Origin: Proteles cristata cristata
Lineage: Eukaryota; Chordata; Mammalia; Carnivora; Hyaenidae
Assembly (NCBI GenBank): GCA_017311185.1
Contig: JAESUZ010005101.1
Coordinates: forward strand, 682,001 to 746,000
Length of the DNA stretch: 64,000 bases
Direction of reading: 5' to 3'
Part shown: positions 1-12,703 of the stretch, piece after piece
Layout of the letters: the number at the start of each line of letters is the position of its first letter
Position numbering within the stretch: position 1 is the stretch's first letter
Translations under genes and position numbers: made by a program
The notes under the pieces: model-generated
Databases searched by the model: none
Seen by the model: only the letters and a program-made list of their open reading frames with translations
Told to the model about the DNA's origin: nothing

Positions 1-50
1 TCTAATGACACATGAATGGATCAAGAAAATATGCGTGCACATGCACACAT

Positions 51-51
51 A

Positions 52-101
<50 letters not shown>
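51..101. repeat. (GC)n-(CA)n microsatellite
   Basis: A short alternating GC run passes directly into about 20 CA units, preceded by imperfect CA/TG alternation from position 31. The alternating purine-pyrimidine pattern is uninterrupted. Length polymorphism is likely. Confidence 0.97.
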
Positions 102-103
<2 letters not shown>

Positions 104-149
104 TACTATTCAATCAACTAAAAAGTAGTAAACCCTGCCAGGTGTCACA

Positions 150-600
150 AAATGGAAGAAGCTTGAGGGTGTCCTTCTGAGTGAAGTACGTCAGAGAAAG
201 AAAATATTGTAGGACTTCACTTATATATGGAATCTAAAAACCCTGAACTCATAGAAAGAGATAGGTTGGTGATTGCTGGGAAATGGTGAAGGCGGTCAAA
301 GGGTACAAGCATCCAGTTATAAGATACATGAGTTCTGAGGATATAATGTACACCATGGTGACTAGAGTTAAAGATACTATATTGTATGCTTGAAAGTTAC
401 TAAGTGAATAGATCTTAGAAGTTCTCACCACATGCACAAAAAATTCTCACCACATGCACAAAAAGTCTGGGAGATGATGGATGTCTTAATCTTATTGTGT
501 TAATCATTTCTCAATATATGTGGGTATCAAATGATCACAATGTATTCCTTAAGCTTATACAATGTTACATGTCAATTATATCTCTATAAAACTGGAGGGG
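150..600 (+). mobile_element. L1 3' end (old)
   Basis: The sequence matches the end of L1 ORF2 and its 3' UTR. Markers are GAGTGAAGTACGTCAGAGAAAG and CACTTATATATGGAATCTAAA, then a TTGGTGATTGCTGGG block and a terminal TACATGTCAATTATATCTC. It lies antisense to PGM5. A roughly 21 bp unit, TTCTCACCACATGCACAAAAA, is duplicated in tandem at about 422-463. Confidence 0.8.
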
Positions 601-747
601 GGAAAAAGAGCCATGGTGTAAAGTGGATTGCTAAAAGCTATATATTAAGAAAACTAGTTGATGTATATATGCAAGTTATGGTCGATTAATCTCCAAAGAC
701 AGAGAATTTAAATTCAAAGAAGAAAAAGCTAGAAAAGAACAAACACA

Positions 748-990
748 GGGCGCCTGGGTGGCTCAGTCGGTTAAGCGTTCGACTTCGGCTCAGGTCATGA
801 TCTCCCAGTTCATGGGTTCGAGCCCCGTGTCAGGCTCTGTGCTGACAGCTAGCTCAGAGCCTGGAGCCTGCTTTAGATTCTTTTCTCCCTCTCTCTCTAA
901 CCCTCCGCTGCTCACACTGTCTGTCTGTCTGTCTGTATGTCTCTCTCTCTCAGAAATAAATAAAACATTAAGAAAATGAATTAAAAAAAA
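748..990 (+). mobile_element. CAN SINE
   Basis: The tRNA-derived head (GGCGCCTGGGTGGCTCAGTC), CT-rich middle and A-rich tail are complete. A 16 bp target-site duplication, AGAAAAGAACAAACAC, lies at 731-746 and recurs with one mismatch at 991-1006. Confidence 0.96.
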
Positions 991-1624
991 AGAAAAGAAT
1001 AAACACCCAAAAGTTTTCAAATTTTCTGGCTATAGTTTCTGATCATGAAAGTAACAAGATACGGAGAACCCAAGTGCATATGCTTCTAGGTATGGGAAAG
1101 GAAATCTGAGATTTCCCTTAAAATGAGGAAGTCAAAGCCCTTTTTACATCTGAAACAATGACCATAAGTCTCCAAATTAAAAATAATATCCAGGGAAATT
1201 TGATTCTAGAAAAGTCAATGGATGAATTTAATGTCATTGGGCTTCAAGAAAATCAGGACTAATTTAGGAAATAAGTATACCTGAGGTCAAAGAGGAAATT
1301 ACAAAGCTTTACACAAATGCTTTCCTAAATTTGCTCTAAATTATTTACATTTTATATCAGTGATATATTGAGAATGGATTACAAAGAATGAAAACATCTG
1401 TAAGTAGAGTTTAATAGATGAAACACTCTAGAAAGGAAAAGTATTAAATGCATTCATTTGGTTATTCATGAGAGAGGGAGCTATGAAGGCCCCACAGCAG
1501 GCACAATAATTGGGATATAAAACCCAAAGAACCACACTATAAACGAACCATGGTAGACTAAGATGTAAATTCAATCCGTAGAATGAAGACAAATATCTCA
1601 CGGTTAAAATTTGAAATTGTAACA

Positions 1625-2345
1625 AATCAAAACCACACTGAGATACCACCTCATGCCAGTCGGAGTGGCTAAAATGAACAAATCAAGAGACTATAGATGC
1701 TGGCGAGGATGTGGAGAAACGGGCACCCTCCTACACTGTTGGTGGGAATGTAAACTGGTGCAGCCCCTCTGGAAAACAGTGTGGAGGTTCCTCAAAAAAT
1801 TAACAAGAGAACTCCCCTATGACCCAGCAACAGCACTGCTAGGAATTTATCCAAGGGATCCAGGAGTGCTGATGCATAGTTTCACATGGACCCCAATGTT
1901 CATGGCAGCACTCTCCACAATAGCCAAAACATGGAAGGAGCCTAAATGTCCATCAACGGACAACTGGATCAAAAAGATGTGGTTTATCTGTACGATGGAA
2001 TACTACATGGCAATGAGAAAGAATGAAATCTGGCCAACGTGGATGGAACTTGAGGGTGTTATGCTGAGCGAAATCAGTCAGGCAGAGGACAGATACCACA
2101 TGTTTTCACTTATAAGCGGATCAGGAGAAACTTAACAGAGGACCGTGGGGGAGAGGAAGGGGAAAAACAGTTAAAGAGAAGAAGGGAGGCAAACCATGAG
2201 AGACTCCTGAATGCTGAGAACAAACTGAGGGCTGATGGGGTTGGGGGAGCAGGAGGGGGGTGATGGGCATGGAGGAGGGCACTTGTGGGGATGAGCACTG
2301 GGTTATATGGAAACCAACTTGACAATAAACTATGAAAGAAAAAGA
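1625..2345 (+). mobile_element. 5'-truncated carnivore L1, ORF2 C-terminus plus 3' UTR
   Basis: An open frame at 1653-2135 encodes a recognisable L1 ORF2 tail, with motifs [40 protein letters not shown] and WIKKMW. It is followed by the G-rich carnivore L1 3' UTR (GGGCACTTGTGGGGATGAGC) and an A-rich end. The reverse transcriptase domain is missing, so it cannot be autonomous. The open frame and clean 3' end suggest a moderately young insertion. It lies antisense to PGM5. Confidence 0.93.
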
Positions 2346-2370
2346 AAGCTTAAAAAATTGGGAAATTGTA

Positions 2371-2570
2371 GGGGCGCCTGGGTGGCTTAGTCGGCTGAGT
2401 GTCCAACTTTCGCTTGGGTCATGATCTCGCGGTTCGTGGGTTCGGGCCCCACGTCGGGCTCTGTGCTGACTGCCAGCTCAGAGCCTGGAGCCTGTTTCAG
2501 TCTGTGACTCCCTCTCTCTCTGACCCTCCCCTGCTCACGCTGTCTCTCTCTCTCCTAGAAAAAAAAAAAA
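2371..2570 (+). mobile_element. CAN SINE, CTAG-tail subfamily
   Basis: A complete SINE abuts the L1 tail. A perfect 19 bp target-site duplication (AAAAAATTGGGAAATTGTA) lies at 2352-2370 and 2571-2589. The body has the GCTGACTGCCAGCTCAG and CTCTCTCCTAGAA variants shared with other young copies in the window. Confidence 0.97.
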
Positions 2571-2634
2571 AAAAAATTGGGAAATTGTAGAGAAGACAAA
2601 AGTGAACTGTATATTTCTAAAAGTATCCATTTTT

Positions 2635-2823
2635 TAAAATGCTTTTATGTATTTTTGAGAGATAGAGAGACAGAGTGCAAGCCGAGAGAGACAGACAGAA
2701 TCTGAAGCAGGCTCTGAGCTGTCAGCATGGAGCCCAACACCGGGCTTGAAACCACAAACAGTGAGATCATGGCCTGAGCTGAAGTCAGATGCTTAACCAA
2801 CTGAGCCACCCAGGCGCCCCATA
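2635..2823 (-). mobile_element. CAN SINE
   Basis: The inverted SINE ends in GAGCCACCCAGGCGCCCC. An imperfect duplication, AAAAGTATCCATTTTT, lies at about 2619-2634 and recurs at 2824-2839 with one change. Confidence 0.95.
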
Positions 2824-3754
2824 AAAAGTATCAATTTTTGAGAGTTATTTTAATAACATATGCTTATTTTTCAGGGTGTTTCTGTGTTTCAAATGCTGTA
2901 TCACAAGAAAAGAACAGAAGTTTTTCAGCTGGATTTTGCCTTTCAAATAAAGCCCAAAGGTGTGAAGAGAATAAAACCAACAATAACCAACCCAGTTTCT
3001 TCCCCTCAGAAACACAAACACTGAGCCATAGTCTAGATCACCGGTGTTCTCTACGTAACAGGATTGCAAGGCTCGCGTCCATACTGGGCTCTCGTTCAAA
3101 GGATGAGTGAGGAAAAGGGGATAAAAAGAAACCATCTTAAATTGCAACAACATAGATTATCTCTAAGAAAGATTTCGAGCACTGGTGGCTATCATACTCT
3201 GGGATGAAGGCCTGAGAAAAATTCTTGCCTGTTCTCCAGATGTAGGGACAAAACAGAATGAGTGCTCTGTAATCCAAGAGCGTGTAACTCTTAAGAGCTA
3301 AAGAAAAATTGTACATGGGAAGCATTTTCCAGCGTCTACTATTCGTTCTAAAATACACTTGCTTGCTTTCACTTTCAAAAACACTGACAAAGACCACTGT
3401 CAGGCAGTGAGTTTTGTCTTTTGTGGGATATTAGAGCAACAGACACTTGCTGAACGGAGAGCAATCACTGGAAGTTTGGATTAACTCCCTGATATAAGTT
3501 TCTGTTTTATGAATTTTGTGTTAGTGCGAAGTACCATTAAGTGTCACTGTGCCATTATAGAATCTGAACTGATATTCTGGTTGGTTGATTGGTTAGTTGA
3601 TTGACTGGCTTTTTAAAAAAATATTTGATTGTACTTACTGCTCTAAAAATGAAGAAAATTTAAGCTTCACACAGTAGGCATGCATTTAGTTTAATTAGAA
3701 TTCTGTCTCCTATCAGAGGCAGAGCATTAGTACTTTCGAGATCCTTGATGTAAT

Positions 3755-4055
3755 AATGGCAAATAATGCATATGAAAAGGTCCCTACATACAAGGAACTG
3801 TTCTGAATGCCTTAAAGTATTGCTTCGCATAAAACTTAGAGCAAGGCTGGTCTAATCCTTACAATGGTACTATTACTGGAACAGACACTGAAGTATTCCA
3901 TCCATGTACCTTGGATCATTGGAAGAAGCCAAACAAAGACAATTTTCATCTTCCTTTTGCAGAGGAGGAAAGCAAACGACAGAAAGGTGAGACTTGCCCA
4001 AGATCACCCAACCAGGGCATAACAGAGCTGACATTCAAACCCAGCACTACGCCAT
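3755..4055 (+). mobile_element. MIR fossil
   Basis: The sequence shows the diagnostic MIR order: a GGAACTGTTCTGAATGCCTT block, then AGAGGAGGAAAGC, GACTTGCCCAAGATCACCCA, and an ending in CATTCAAACCCAGCACT. It is strongly diverged. Confidence 0.8.
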
Positions 4056-4748
4056 GGATGCCATCTCCCCAAGAAAGGCAGTAAAGACTTTATGGAGAGC
4101 GCTCTCCATCAACACAAATACTCACAGGAAGTCCCTAAGTTTCACTGGATGGATGTGCAGATTGCAGAACGTGAAAGAGAGAGACCAGCAACTTCTAGAG
4201 GGTCTCCTGCAGTTGATCTGAATGAACATTAGGAGTCAACATTAAAACATGAGAAGCATGGAAGTTTCCTCTCCTTGGAAATCCTGATTCTGTGCAGAAT
4301 CGCACCCTCCAAGTATATATTTCCACGCTCCTGACAGGTTATTAGCTTGCAGCTGAAACAGAAGACATGGTCTTGGCTCCAGGGAAATAGGAATTAGCAC
4401 GCCTGCCTGAAAGCCAGTCAACAGAGGCAAAGAAAAAAATTATACACAGGCACTTTTTCAATAGGAGCTAAAATGGAAAAGTTTGAAAGAATGTGCTCAT
4501 CAATACAAATTTGGGATAATGAAACCATCTATGGGTGGCCAAAACTAAATGAAGCACTTACCACAATTCTAACTATACGTGCACCCATGGAATTGTAACC
4601 AATAACCCGTGTAACACAACTGTGTGAGATTCATCTCCTGGTTGACATTTAAAATTTGCAGTTCATTGACACTCTCTGCAATAGAGAAAAACTCCTTAGA
4701 CTCAGAGATGATCAGTGGTTAAGTGGCAATCTTGAGCAGACAATATTT

Positions 4749-4949
4749 AACATTTTTGAAATGTTTATTTATTTTGAGAGAGAGAGAGCACACGGGGGAG
4801 AGGCAGAGAGAGAGTACAAAGGAGAATCCCAAGGAGGCTCAGCAACATCAGCACAAAACCCGAATGCGGGGCTGGACCTCACGAACCACAAGATCATGAC
4901 CTGAGCCAAAGGGAAAATCCAGACAATGACTGAGCCACCCAGGCACCCC
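4749..4949 (-). mobile_element. CAN SINE
   Basis: The inverted SINE has a GA-rich run and ends in TGAGCCACCCAGGCACCCC. The duplication AGCAGACAATATT at about 4736-4748 recurs with one mismatch at 4951-4963. Confidence 0.95.
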
Positions 4950-6030
4950 TAGCAGATAATATTGTTATGATCAAATAAGAACAATTAATAAATGTTAACA
5001 AACTGAGTTTCATCTGTTTGTAAGTTCAAGGGCATTTATTTTTCCTAAACTGTACAGACAACGCAGAAAGAAGAGTGTAGAATTTCTTAGCCAAATTTGG
5101 TGAGCTCTTTAACAAAGCATTATAAAAGGAAAGCCACAGTGCTCTAACACAGAAAGTGGCCTCCAAGTAATTGCTGAACGGTACGATGACAATCTGGGGT
5201 CTGAAACCCTTGTCTCCACAGAAAACAATGGTAATTCGAATTTTGGGTCCGAGCTGCCCTCTTTGACAGTCTCTGCCGTCAGACATCAAGCTAAGCCAAC
5301 ACTACAAGAGATTTTAGAGAAGACCCAAGACTGGCTCTCGATCGGCCTTCAATAAATTACATAGACTCCCAAGGAATCAGTTGGCAAACAACCCAGAGTT
5401 TGAGGCCAAGGGAAACTTTTCAGAACTATTTGCTCAATTTCTGCTCTCCTTATCAAAGTTATGCAGCAAGAGGCAAGGGGGACCCACACAATGCTTTGGC
5501 ATGGGCTCATTCATACACAAATCGAAGCCTCAGAGCTTTGAACTTGGCTGAATTGGCCAGAGGCCCCCAGCATCCATGCCTACAGCAGGTGGCCCCATGA
5601 TGCTCAGTAGGATCAAAGAGGGATTTTCTGCTCCAGAGGGGATTTGGAAACCCTCCCAAGCCCTGCTGTGTCAAGGAACTCTGTTTTCTCATCCTAGGTC
5701 TTACAACACAGTCTGGAGTTCTTTGACACAGGATATGGTTATCCAATGACAACGGAGGCCCCTTCCATCATCCCGGCCTCTGTTACATGATCTTGGTTAT
5801 AGAATGCCAGATATTAGAGGGTAGGTGATTACAATATTTGACCAGAACGAGGGCCCTCTCTGAAATCACATTATACGGGTCAAGCCAGCTTCACCTTTTA
5901 ACTCCAGACTGAAGACCAAATGGAAGACCCGAGTCTTCCATTCCCACTGGGGACTTGGCTCTTAGAGAGATGAGACCACCAATGCTGCCTCTGCCTCTTT
6001 ACCTCCAGTTTCTAGGACGAGGGCCTGTCA

Positions 6031-6247
6031 TTTTTTTTTTTTAATGTTTTTTATTTATTTCTAGGAGAGAGAGAGACAGTGTGAGCAGGGGAGGGTCAGA
6101 GAGAGAGGAGTCACAGACTGAAACAGGCTCCAGGCTCTGAGCTGGCAGTCAGCACAGAGCCCGACGCGGGGCTCGAACCCACGAACCGCGAGATCATGAC
6201 CTAAGCGAAAGTCGGTCGCTTAACCGACTAAGTCATCCAGGCGCCCC
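6031..6247 (-). mobile_element. CAN SINE, CTAG-tail subfamily
   Basis: The inverted copy has a TTTATTTCTAGGAGAGAG start and the CTGGCAGTCAGCACAGAGCC variant. The perfect duplication GGGCCTGTCATTTTT lies at 6021-6035 and 6248-6262. Confidence 0.97.
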
Positions 6248-6639
6248 GGGCCTGTCATTTTTAATCACTCCTGGATGAATGAAGGTTTTGGCAAGTCAGA
6301 TGACTGTAAGGGGCCTATCCTTCCCAGGCCATCTGCTCAGTTTATTTACACTGAACGACCAGTCACTAGGATCTTATGACAGGCCGGGCCACATTAGGAT
6401 GCCAAGATGACTGGTGGTATCCTGCCCCCAGAGGACGCTGCAGTCGAGGGGGAGGCCTCACAGTTGGGTGGTTCTGATGGAGCATGAAGACAGAAATATG
6501 GCACCAAATGCAGACTCTGAATCTTGCTGGATGCCTTCAAGAAGGTATTTAAGCATTCTCTGACGTTCTAGGAAAGTTACCAAAGGGAGGGGTTTTTGGC
6601 TAAGGGGGAAAGCTCAAAAAACAGGATAGATGAAAAATG

Positions 6640-6960
6640 TTCATTCACTTTGACTGCATAATCTCTCCTTTGGAACTAGTCCTGGAGAAACTGGTCCAAA
6701 AAAAAAAAAAATGCCTACATGTACAAAGACATTTTTCAATGTATTATTATAATGGGGAACAACTGTAAACCATTTAAATGTCCATCAAAAGGGAGAAAGC
6801 TAGTAAATTATAGCACAACCATAATGCTGGATGGGAAAAGTAGAACATAAATTTGAATGAGGGACTGTGATTGGAGCCATATATATATATATATAAACAG
6901 ATCAGAAAGGAGATAAAAATAATCGAATGCATGTCTAAGGAATTCGCAGGTTACCGGTTT
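6640..6960 (+). mobile_element. ancient L1 ORF2 fragment
   Basis: The sequence reads like the conserved distal ORF2 of old L1s: a GGGGAACAACTGTAAACCAT block, AAATGTCCATCAAAAGGGAG, then TAAATTATAGCACAACCAT. No frame is open. A short AT run lies at about 6882-6896. Confidence 0.65.
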
Positions 6961-7989
6961 CTTTCACCTATTTTCTTTCTAGATGCAACAACCCTGGGAA
7001 GTAAGCATGACAATGAAGGCTTATTATTTGCCTGCTTGTTTGTTTCTTAAGCCAGAAGAATGGAATTTCAGCCGGGCTTCGCCATCCAGGCCAACTCCGT
7101 GTCCCTGAGGCTGTCCTGTTTCCCCGGCCAGATCCTGTTCTTCCCAGGCATGGAGAGAAGAAAGAGGAGAAGGAGTTAGCCTGTGACTCTGCACTTGCTC
7201 CACTCAAACTGCGTGGTGGTGTTGCAAGCTGTTTCTTATTATTCGTGGAATGCTCGGCGCTCTGTAAGGACCTCAGTCCTCAAAGAGGAGAGAGAGATAA
7301 ATAGGATGACCTGCAACTGCTGTCACCTTCCCCAGCGCCCCCGCTGCAAACTGGTACCGTGCAGGGCTCGCCAGTCCTGTTCCTTGTAGCTTCCCCCTTC
7401 AGAGCAGGCTGCCAGCCTAGAACTCTTACTTCACGATTCAGATTGCTGTGTGCTCTTTTAGATTCTCGCCTTTGCAGAAGGCTCTGATCCTACTACTTAT
7501 TTTCCTATGAGTGTGCCAGTTTCTTTTATTTCCTTGAATCCTCTCATCTGCAATCTACATGTTTGTTTACCTTTTATTTTTTAACTCTCCTAAATGGAGA
7601 AGAGAGAGCACCAGAGCATTGAGAGAATCTGGGGGTTCAGTGATGCCACCAGGAGGGAGGAGGTGCGGGGCCTTGGCCCCACTCCACAGTCTGCTCCAAT
7701 CCCTCCCCCGAAATTAACCAAACAGAAACAGAAACTGAGTCCTTGCTGCGCAAATGGAGCTTCAAGACAATTCCTCTAGACCACCTCCAAAAAGTCTGTG
7801 ATGCCTAAAACCTCCCTACCCAGACATTTTGGAGCCAGTTAATGTGACTAAATAGCTTGTCGAATCATCAAATCATTATTTTATTGTTGTGGGAGATTTT
7901 TTCCTCTTACTTGCTCCGCCAAAAGTTAGGAGAAATGCAGTAAGTCCCTTCACTACCATAAAGTTTCTTTTTAAAAACAATTGTACACT

Positions 7990-8205
7990 TGGGGTGTCTG
8001 GGTGGCTCAGTTGGTTAAGTGTCTGACTTGAGCTCAGGTCATGATCTCACAGTTTGTGAGTTTGAGCCCCACATCAGGCTCTGTACTATCAGCTGGGAGC
8101 CTGGAGCCTGCTTCGGATTCTGTGTCTCTCTCTCTCTCTCTCTGACCCTTCCCGCTCATTCTCTCTCTCTCAAAAATAAATAAACGTTAAAAAATGTTTT
8201 TAAAT
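7990..8205 (+). mobile_element. CAN SINE
   Basis: The SINE head (GGGTGTCTGGGTGGCTCAG), CT repeat and AAAATAAATAAACGTTAAAA tail are all present. No clean duplication is readable, so it is probably older than the CTAG-tail copies. Confidence 0.93.
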
Positions 8206-8406
8206 GTGCATTTAAGAATCATTTTCTCATATATTTTGATGCTATCAATGCATAAATATCCATGTTACAAAAATCAATAACAAATATCGTCATTGCTTTA
8301 TTTAACATTTTCTTACCCTGATTTGTACTTTTTAAATTTTTGCTCATCATTTTTATTTATCTTTGCCAGATCTTTTATTTTTAACCATTTAAACTCCATC
8401 CTGAGA

Positions 8407-8618
8407 GGGGCGCCTGGGTGGCTCAGTCAGTTAAGCGTCCGACTTCGGCTCAGGTCATGATCTCACAGTTCGTGGGTTCAAGTCCCACGTCAGGCTCTGA
8501 GCTAACAGCTCAGAGCCTGGAGCCTGCTTCGGATTCTGAGTCTCCGTCTCTCTCTCTACGCCTCCCCCACTGGTGCTCTGTCTCTCTTTGTCTCAAAAAT
8601 AAACTATATAAAAAAAAT
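8407..8618 (+). mobile_element. CAN SINE
   Basis: This is a complete SINE. The duplication AAACTCCATCCTGAGA (8391-8406) recurs with one mismatch at 8619-8634. Its start codes for an accidental frame MAQSVKRPTSAQVMISQF that recurs wherever this head occurs. Confidence 0.96.
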
Positions 8619-9760
8619 AAACTCCATTCTGAGAACCTTTGCTTTTACCAAGATATCTTAATTCATTTATGTTTATTGTACATGGACACAAATCAGGTGT
8701 TGCTCCAGTCATTTTGCTGTGTACTTTCTACCTCATTGCTAACTCTGTCTACTACCACAGAGCCTTGATTTTATTACTTTAATTTTCTTCAGTGATTTAC
8801 AAAGGATACATCCCATTCTTAATTCTGTTTATGGTTCATTCATTCAACACGTATTTGTTGAGTACTTAGCATATGTAGGTACTAGATAACCTGCTTTAAA
8901 CTTCAAAACAATTATAATCAGCATTCAGTGCTTTATCCAAGGCTAAGAATAATTTTACTTATACACTAGTATTTTACAAGGTTAGTGTTTTGATGGTTTA
9001 ATCAACAGTGTTTTATTTATTTCCATTCTCAATATCAATGGTTATAAACTAATTTAAAACTCACCGCTTCACTCATACTCATTCTGAATCTGAATACAGA
9101 TGTTTTTAAGTCTTTCCACAGATGTAACTGAAATGTTAAGATCTGAGGGACAGAAAGACAAATGTGGAGCTTTTGACATCTCCAATCCTTTAACTTCCTA
9201 AGATCCAACGAATTCTCAACAGGCATTTACAATTGCCTTTTGGAACTGGAAAGCCCTTTAATTACCTAAACAATGCAGTCATTTAAAATCATGCCTGACC
9301 TTCCATGATTGAGAATTTAGGAAATTATACCTTACTCTTAACTTTATCAAGACAAACAATGATTCAAATAAGATAACACATGTATTAGAACTCAGAATTA
9401 ACTGTATGTAAATGGAATATAAATGAACCCAGATTTAAATTCCAGTCTCTCTTGATGTGCTTTCTGTAAAAGCAAGCTTGAGTTTCCTTCATTCATGTTT
9501 ATTGCATGATGATAATGATCTTATCCCATTTTATATGCCAGGACCTGGCAGGCTCAGACACTAGAAAACATCTGGTGGTTACTCTAAGTTTTAAAAAGGA
9601 TTTTAGGGAGAATAAACTTTTGTGAAGCAAGCTTTAAAAAAAAAAGTTGCTCCACCATATTAGATCTCAAACTTTGCTGAACGGCCTCTTCTAAGTCCTC
9701 AAGCAGACTCAGGGCATCCTCAAAATATAGTTTCTCTGTTTTAAAATTAAGTAAGTAACC

Positions 9761-9985
9761 AGGGGCACTTGGGTGGCTCAGTCAGTTAAGCCCCTGACTT
9801 TGGCTCAGGTCATGATCCCACAGTCCGTGAGTTTGAGCCCCACGTCAGGCTCAGTGCTGACAGCTCGACCCTGGAACTGCTTTGGATTGTGTGTCTCCCT
9901 CTCTCTCTCTCTCTCTCTGACCCTCCCCTGCTCACACTCTGTCTCTCTCTCGCTCTCAAAAATAAACATTAAATTCTTTTTTTAA
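9761..9985 (+). mobile_element. CAN SINE
   Basis: The SINE has an expanded CT run and an AAAATAAACATTAAA tail. The short duplication TTAAGTAAGTAACCA / TTAAGTAACCAAA flanks it imperfectly. Confidence 0.93.
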
Positions 9986-9990
9986 AGTAA

Positions 9991-12515
9991 AATAAAGTTA
10001 AGTAACCAAATTTACAGAACCAGAAGTTCACTCAACATTCATTTAAAACTCTCTATCATCTTTCTTCTCTACAAATTTCTGGTTGCCACGTCTTCGCCTG
10101 ATATCTGTCTTCGAAGTAAACATCTCGTATCGGTCAGGGTCCAGTGAAGAAGGCAGCATCAGCTGTAGGTATTTCAAATGGAAGGAATTTAATACAGAGA
10201 ATTAGCTGCCCAGGAGACTGAAGAGTAAGCAGCCAAAAGGAAAAGACCATCCAGAGATTTGCATTACCAGGAAATGACCAGAATCCCCAGGACAGCAGGG
10301 CCGAGAGGAACCCAGGTTCTGTTGCCCTCGCCCCGGGGAGAGAGGAAGCTGGCAGAAGACGGGGCGGTTGCAAGTGATGCTCTCTGAGACACACCGCAGA
10401 GGAAGGGTAGGGCAGAGAAGATCTAACACAAAAGAAAAGGAGCATAACACACGTGCCGTCATACATGTGAGACTATGCACCCCAACACGGATGCAGGTGT
10501 TCCCACCTGTGCGCACACGTGCATGCGCGCGCGCACACACACATCATATCAGATCACATTGTTCCTCCATCTACCTTTCCTGAGCCTTCCCTTCCAGAGA
10601 AGAAGCTGTGCGTGGCCAAAGCATGGATCCCCAGTTCCTCCTACTTCTTTCAGAATGTCTAAGATCCTCGTAAGACCTGGCATTTTTATCACACTTGACT
10701 GTTTCACGGCCCATTCAAAACCATCCACGCATTTCTATTTTGGTGTTCCCAACCACCGCACGCATCGACGTTCCCATTTTGCAAATAGGGAAATTCAGAA
10801 AGATTAAGGCACTCAACAGATGCATCCCAGAGTCAGGTCCAAAGTCTGGGACCCTTCAGGCACCAAGACAAGATGCTCTATGCTTCTGCCTCCTGGTGAA
10901 TGCCTGAAGGTCACAGGTGTGCAAAGTAATCTCTCTAGGCTTTCAGTCACCACATCCAGCCACAGACTGATAAACGCGGCAATGCTAAATTAATCACAGG
11001 CAATAGCCAGCCTCTCTTAATCAGCTTTATGGCTTCAAGTTACCCATTAAAAGAAAAGAAATTCATCACAGCAATAACGTGGATAGTGCATGACAGCTTA
11101 CAAAGTGCCTCCTTATTTCCCCATTTGATCTAATAATATTCCTGAAATACATCATAATCACCACCATGAATTTAACTTGGCTAAATTGTGAGTAAAGAAG
11201 TTCAAGGCCAGCAGGGCCCCTTTTTTCATTCCTCATAGATATGAACCTGGTGGCCAGCCAAGGAGTCCGTTTCCCTCATTCGTACTCACGATCACAATTA
11301 GAGGATTTCTATTTGCCTGACCACAAAATCACAGACCACATAGTAGCTGACTCTGCATGTGGAACACACCACAGTTTCAGGTGCTGAGAGCCCTGTGTAA
11401 GGGCTGAGCACTGCCTACCCCCAGTAGAGCGGGAACAACCCATTCCTATCAAATAGCTGGGATGCTTCTTGGGGCACATTTGCATAAAGAGCTTGAGGGT
11501 AACTTGGTTTGGTCTGTTACCAGGGAGAGTTCCAAACACCAGGTCAAGGCACTTTCCATGCATTTGGCAAGTGCCTTTAAGTGGGACAACAGATCAAAGC
11601 AGCCATGCCTTTCAGGATGGGCATCGCAGCCTAGCTGGAATTTCACTGGAACCATCTTCCAGCAACACCAGCCCTCAGCAGAATGACCAGGATTGCTCAA
11701 CAATGTCAGGCGTTACCAGAATTCTCACATGGGGGAAAAGGCCGTCTCCAAAGAGACATAAAATCCGCCCTAGAAGTGACACTAAACATTCTCTCATTTC
11801 TACCATGAAAATGCTCTGTTTTGGCTCCGAGAGCAGGCAGAGGACAAGGTTCCATGTGGGTGACAGACCATTCTAGACTGGGAGCATTTAAATGGTAATT
11901 TAGAAAAGCGATAGATACTAGTTCCCATGAAATGCTTCCAAACACAGCTAAGAGTCTGACGGGAAGCGGTGCAGAAGAGCTTGGGGCAGCCGCCCGGTCA
12001 AGTGCTGCTTCTGTCACTTTGCCGCAAAACGCCCAGCTGTGGCTGCAGTGACACCGCTCCGGCCAAGGCCAGGTCCTGCCCCCTCCCCCACGCATCTCTA
12101 CCCCCCACCAGCTCTCCCAACCAGGACGCCTTTCCTCTAGACACCCGGCTGGTGGTGGAAAGGGAGAAAAAGGAACAAAACTGGGTCCTGGTAATCATGA
12201 CATCTATCTGTGTTTTGCTGTTTTGACTATAAAAATCCGATGACGGGTTCCCCATATGACTGAAAACGAGCAGCCGCAGAACTTTAAAACGTAAAACACA
12301 CACACACACACACACTTCATAGTATCTCCTGTTCACCTTCTTCTCTCTCAGACAACTGAATGTATGTTGTGTGAGACATACATAGTATCTGTATCACCCT
12401 CTTAATTCAAAAATAATAATAAGCTATGGAATTGAGATTGATTGCATTATAGTAAATCAAATTGATTTCATAAGAATTTTTCAATCTGCTGTTTTTCTGC
12501 ACAGGTTATTGCTTT
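9991..12515. other. intronic sequence without clear elements
   Basis: This is mostly unique-looking sequence. A GTCAGGGTCCAGTGAAGAAG block at about 10133 resembles the end of a mammalian LTR-type repeat, but I cannot assign it. A short GC/AC alternation lies near 10528-10543 and a run of AC at about 12296-12315. No coding exon is recognisable. Confidence 0.5.
12296..12315. repeat. (AC)n microsatellite
   Basis: About ten uninterrupted AC units follow an AAAACGTAAA sequence. This is too short to call polymorphic with confidence. Confidence 0.85.
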
Positions 12516-12703
12516 TCTTAATGTTTATTTACTTATTTTGAGGTAGGGGTGGGGCAGAGAGAGGGGGAGACAGAGAATCCCAAGCAGGCTCTCTGCTCTC
12601 AGCGCAGAGCCTGACACAGAATCTGAACTCACAAACGGTGAGATCGTGACCTGAGCCGAAATCAAGAGTTGGACGCTTAACCGACCGAGCCACCCAGGAG
12701 CCT
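12516..12703 (-). mobile_element. CAN SINE (older)
   Basis: The inverted SINE runs from TTAATGTTTATTTACTTATT to GCCACCCAGGAGCCT. It is diverged and no duplication is readable. Confidence 0.9.

Noticed and set aside
1653..2135. A 160-codon open frame as a host gene
   Set aside because: Its motifs (TPMFMAALSTIAKTWKEPKC and WIKKMW) are the C-terminus of L1 ORF2, and the L1 3' UTR follows it.
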